This document shows positions 61,499 through 64,000 of a stretch of 64,000 nt of DNA, piece by piece. The stretch is taken from the NCBI RefSeq assembly GCF_002277025.1, contig NZ_NIWD01000002.1, positions 186,001-250,000 of the forward strand, read 5' to 3'. Below the pieces are notes generated by a model. It was not told the origin of the DNA, did no database searches, and saw nothing but the letters and a program-made list of their open reading frames with translations. The number at the start of each line of letters is the position of its first letter. The first letter of the stretch is position 1. The DNA comes from Sphingopyxis sp. GW247-27LB (GTDB taxonomy: Bacteria; Pseudomonadota; Alphaproteobacteria; Sphingomonadales; Sphingomonadaceae). The translations under genes and the position numbers were made by a program.

Positions 61499-64000
61499 AT
61501 GACATCACGACCGGTCCAGGCAGCCCGCGCGACGCTTCTGGCATCCAACATGCTGGCGGTGGCCGCCCCGGCCTTCGCGCAGGACGCATCGCCGGCGGCA
61601 AGCGAAGCGATCGCGGCGGCGCCCGCGCCCGGCGAGGAGATCATCGTCTCGGGCGTGCGCGCGACTCAGCGCAGTTCGATCGATTTCAAGCGCAACGCCG
61701 ACGTCGTCGTCGACGGGCTCGTCAGCGACGAGATCGGCGCGACCCCCGACAATTCGGTGGGCGACACGCTCGAACGCATCGTCGGCGTCTCGGCCGACCG
61801 CTTCAAGGGCAACGCCAACGAGCTGTCGGTGCGCGGGCTGGGGCCGACATTGAGCTTTTCGACCTTCAACGGCCGCGAGGTGTCGACCGCGGGCCCCGAC
61901 CGCTCGGTCGCCTTCCAGCAATTCCCCTCGGAGCTGATGAACGGCGTCCTCGTCTACAAGACGCAGCGCGCCGACTTCCTCGAAGGCGGGGTCGGCGGGG
62001 TGATCGAGCTCCGGTCGATGCGGCCGCTCGACTATGGCAAGCGGCGTATCCAGTTCGAGGTGCGCGGCGATTTCCAGCCGCAGGACGACGACGTCTATCA
62101 GCACGACGGGCTCGGCTATCGCGCCAATTTCTCCTACACCGACCAGTATGAGACGGGGCTCGGCGATATCGGCGTGTCGATCGGCTACCAGCGGCAGGAC
62201 ACGACCGCGCCCGAGGATTATTACAACGGCAATTCGACCTTCCAGCTCTGCAACACCTCCGCCAACGATCCGTGGCAGCTCACCGGCAATTCGGCGACGC
62301 AGGCGGCCGCGGGCGCCAACGTCAACTGCACCTTCGCAGAGGGGCCGCGCACCGCGAACGGGGTGACGGTGGGCGAGACGATCGGTGACTATTATTTCCC
62401 GACGTCGTCGCGCAGCTTTCGCACGCAAAGGACGTCGGAGATTCGCGACGGGCTGATCGCGGCGATCCAGTGGCGGCCGTCGCCGACGCTCGAAATCGCG
62501 ATCGATGGCCAATATTCGAAACGCCGCAGCCTCGAGGACCGCAACGTGCTCGGCATCGCCGAGGGGCTGCGCGGAATCGAGCCGCTGGTCATCGGCAACG
62601 GCAGCAACGGCTATTCGCCCGGCGCGCTGATCAGCTATCGCGGCAATTCGAACATCGAGAACCAGCTCGAAACGCGCCAGCGCAACGAAACCTACAAGGG
62701 CGGCGGGGTCAATATCATCTGGACCCCCGACCGCTGGACGGTCTCGCTCGACGGGTCCTATTCGGACAGCCATCGCACCGAGACGCAGAAGGCGACGCGG
62801 ATGCGGTCGAACCGGCGCGTCGGCTATACGCTGACCTATCTGGACGACGATGTCGTGCCGAACGTCGAGTTCGACGATTTCGACATCACCGACCACGACC
62901 TGTTCCTGACCACCGCGGCCAATTCGGTCTACGCGCGCAACCGCTTCGTGACCGACCGCCAGGACACGATCTGGGCGGCGAAGCTCGACGCCGAGCGCGA
63001 ACTCGACGGCTTCGTCACCTCGATCAAGGTCGGGGGGCGCTATTCGGATCACCAGCGCACGAACGACAATGCCCGCAACAGCGACCGCAACACGCTGATC
63101 CCGGTCGACGGCCTGACCCCGGCCGAACTGATCGCGCAGGCGAACGCGCAGTGCCGCGCGCCGTTCACGACGACCTCCTACATGCAGGGAATGGGAACCA
63201 ACGTCACGCGCTGGGCGACCTTCGACAACGACTGCCTGTTCCGCACCTTCACCGGCAGCGACGACGCGCTGCCCTATCCGACCGACGGGCGCGACCCGAG
63301 CGACATCGACGTCACCGAGCGCATCTATGCCGCCTATGCGATGGCGAATTTCGCCTCCGACGCGGGCAGCATTCCGTTCAGCGGCAATGTCGGGCTGCGC
63401 TGGGTCAAGACCGACATCACCTCGATCGGCTATCGCCAGGCCTATATCCTGACGGTCGACACCGCGGGCGACACCTATACCGTTGATGTCGATCCGAATG
63501 GCGAGCTGGTCCGGAACAGCGCGAAGGGCAGCTATAATTATTTCCTGCCGAGCGCGAACGTCTCGTTCGACCTGTCGCAGCAACTGAAGCTGCGCCTCGC
63601 CGCCTATCGCGCGATCGCGCGGTCGGGGATCGAGAGCTTCGGCGCGGGGATCGATCTCAATCCGTCCGAGGGCACCGGGCTCGACAACATCATCTTCGAC
63701 GCGACGACGGGCAATCCGAACCTCAAGCCACTGCGCGCGTGGAACCTCGACGCGAGCCTCGAACTCTATGCGTCGAAGGACACGCTCGTCTCGCTCGCGG
63801 GCTATTATAAATGGGCGAAGGGCACGGTGATCCGCGCCGAGCAGCCGATTCCGACCGACGTCACCATCACGACGATCCGCGACGGCGGCGCGCCGGTGAC
63901 CGAGACCGTCACCATCTCGCCCACCGCTCCGGCGAACGACAGCGAGACGCGCCATCTCTATGGCGTCGAGGCGACCTTCAGCCACGCCTTCACCTGGCTG
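61499..64000 (+). CDS. TonB-dependent receptor, carbohydrate type, cut by window edge
   Basis: 834 codons are present and the frame is open at 64000. The signal peptide ends VAAPAFAQ. The plug is EEIIVSGVRATQRSSIDFKRNADVVVDGLVSDEIGATPDNSVGDTLERIVGVS, then LSVRGLGPTLSFSTFNGREVSTAGPDRSVAF. A long barrel with extracellular loops follows (Cys pairs near LCNTSAND...NCTFAEG and QCRAPF...NDCLF). AGGGAG precedes the ATG. The upstream GH105/ManD genes and shared GntR-type sites suggest it imports uronic-acid oligosaccharides. Confidence 0.93.
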   Translation, partial: MTSRPVQAARATLLASNMLAVAAPAFAQDASPAASEAIAAAPAPGEEIIVSGVRATQRSSIDFKRNADVVVDGLVSDEIGATPDNSVGDTLERIVGVSADRFKGNANELSVRGLGPTLSFSTFNGREVSTAGPDRSVAFQQFPSELMNGVLVYKTQRADFLEGGVGGVIELRSMRPLDYGKRRIQFEVRGDFQPQDDDVYQHDGLGYRANFSYTDQYETGLGDIGVSIGYQRQDTTAPEDYYNGNSTFQLCNTSANDPWQLTGNSATQAAAGANVNCTFAEGPRTANGVTVGETIGDYYFPTSSRSFRTQRTSEIRDGLIAAIQWRPSPTLEIAIDGQYSKRRSLEDRNVLGIAEGLRGIEPLVIGNGSNGYSPGALISYRGNSNIENQLETRQRNETYKGGGVNIIWTPDRWTVSLDGSYSDSHRTETQKATRMRSNRRVGYTLTYLDDDVVPNVEFDDFDITDHDLFLTTAANSVYARNRFVTDRQDTIWAAKLDAERELDGFVTSIKVGGRYSDHQRTNDNARNSDRNTLIPVDGLTPAELIAQANAQCRAPFTTTSYMQGMGTNVTRWATFDNDCLFRTFTGSDDALPYPTDGRDPSDIDVTERIYAAYAMANFASDAGSIPFSGNVGLRWVKTDITSIGYRQAYILTVDTAGDTYTVDVDPNGELVRNSAKGSYNYFLPSANVSFDLSQQLKLRLAAYRAIARSGIESFGAGIDLNPSEGTGLDNIIFDATTGNPNLKPLRAWNLDASLELYASKDTLVSLAGYYKWAKGTVIRAEQPIPTDVTITTIRDGGAPVTETVTISPTAPANDSETRHLYGVEATFSHAFTWL

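Overview
The window is high-GC alphaproteobacterial DNA. It most resembles a sphingomonad such as Sphingopyxis, Sphingomonas or Novosphingobium. The evidence is four large TonB-dependent receptors (TBDRs) without SusD partners, nu-class glutathione transferases, a D-mannonate dehydratase very like the Novosphingobium enzyme, halogenase/SapC/cupin genes beside TBDRs, a cyo-SURF1-RegBA operon, and the short palindromic repeats at gene ends typical of this order. I saw no rRNA, tRNA, CRISPR array, insertion sequence or prophage. The genus is inference.

1-10.9 kb is a small-molecule catabolic island of divergent gene pairs: SDR and spinster-type MFS; a second SDR; a GST/SnoaL/TBDR operon; DUF3237/GST; GST/CoA-transferase; and an HMG-CoA-lyase-type enzyme. 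Its three divergent promoters share a 16-bp operator, ACTTAG-N4-CTAAGT with one mismatch each, placed just downstream of a -35-like hexamer. It therefore looks like one regulon whose repressor lies outside the window. The substrate is unknown.

10.9-24.7 kb looks like a laminarin / beta-1,3-glucan locus: TBDR, intrinsic terminator, flavin halogenase A, SapC, cupin A, halogenase B, GH16, LacI regulator, MFS, then a GH3 glucosidase. Matching AACGTT-centred operators precede the TBDR and the GH3 gene. 24.7-37.1 kb is a parallel alpha-glucan / maltodextrin locus: LacI diverging from an MFS, TBDR, intrinsic terminator, halogenase C, a degenerate halogenase D, cupin B and a GH97 alpha-glucosidase.

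37.2-44 kb holds mixed metabolism: amino-acid dehydrogenase with a divergent Lrp, TetR, a UDG-fold protein, DUF2945, GST, a DUF1579-like protein, NIPSNAP and an MHS-type transporter. 44.1-50.9 kb is one tightly coupled respiratory operon: cyoABCD, SURF1 and a RegB/RegA redox two-component pair. 51-57 kb has proline catabolism (putA with a divergent putR), a HerA-like ATPase and a small conserved gene, separated by repeats.

57.2-64 kb is the start of a uronic-acid polysaccharide locus: FadR-type GntR, DUF4861, ManD, GH105, and a fourth TBDR that runs off the window. TGT-N3-ACA operators sit in both of its promoter regions.

The most interesting biology is the pairing of halogenase-like flavoproteins and Fe(II)-type cupins with sugar-uptake receptors. 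It occurs twice with the same layout, and once includes a coupled halogenase homologue that has lost its catalytic residues.
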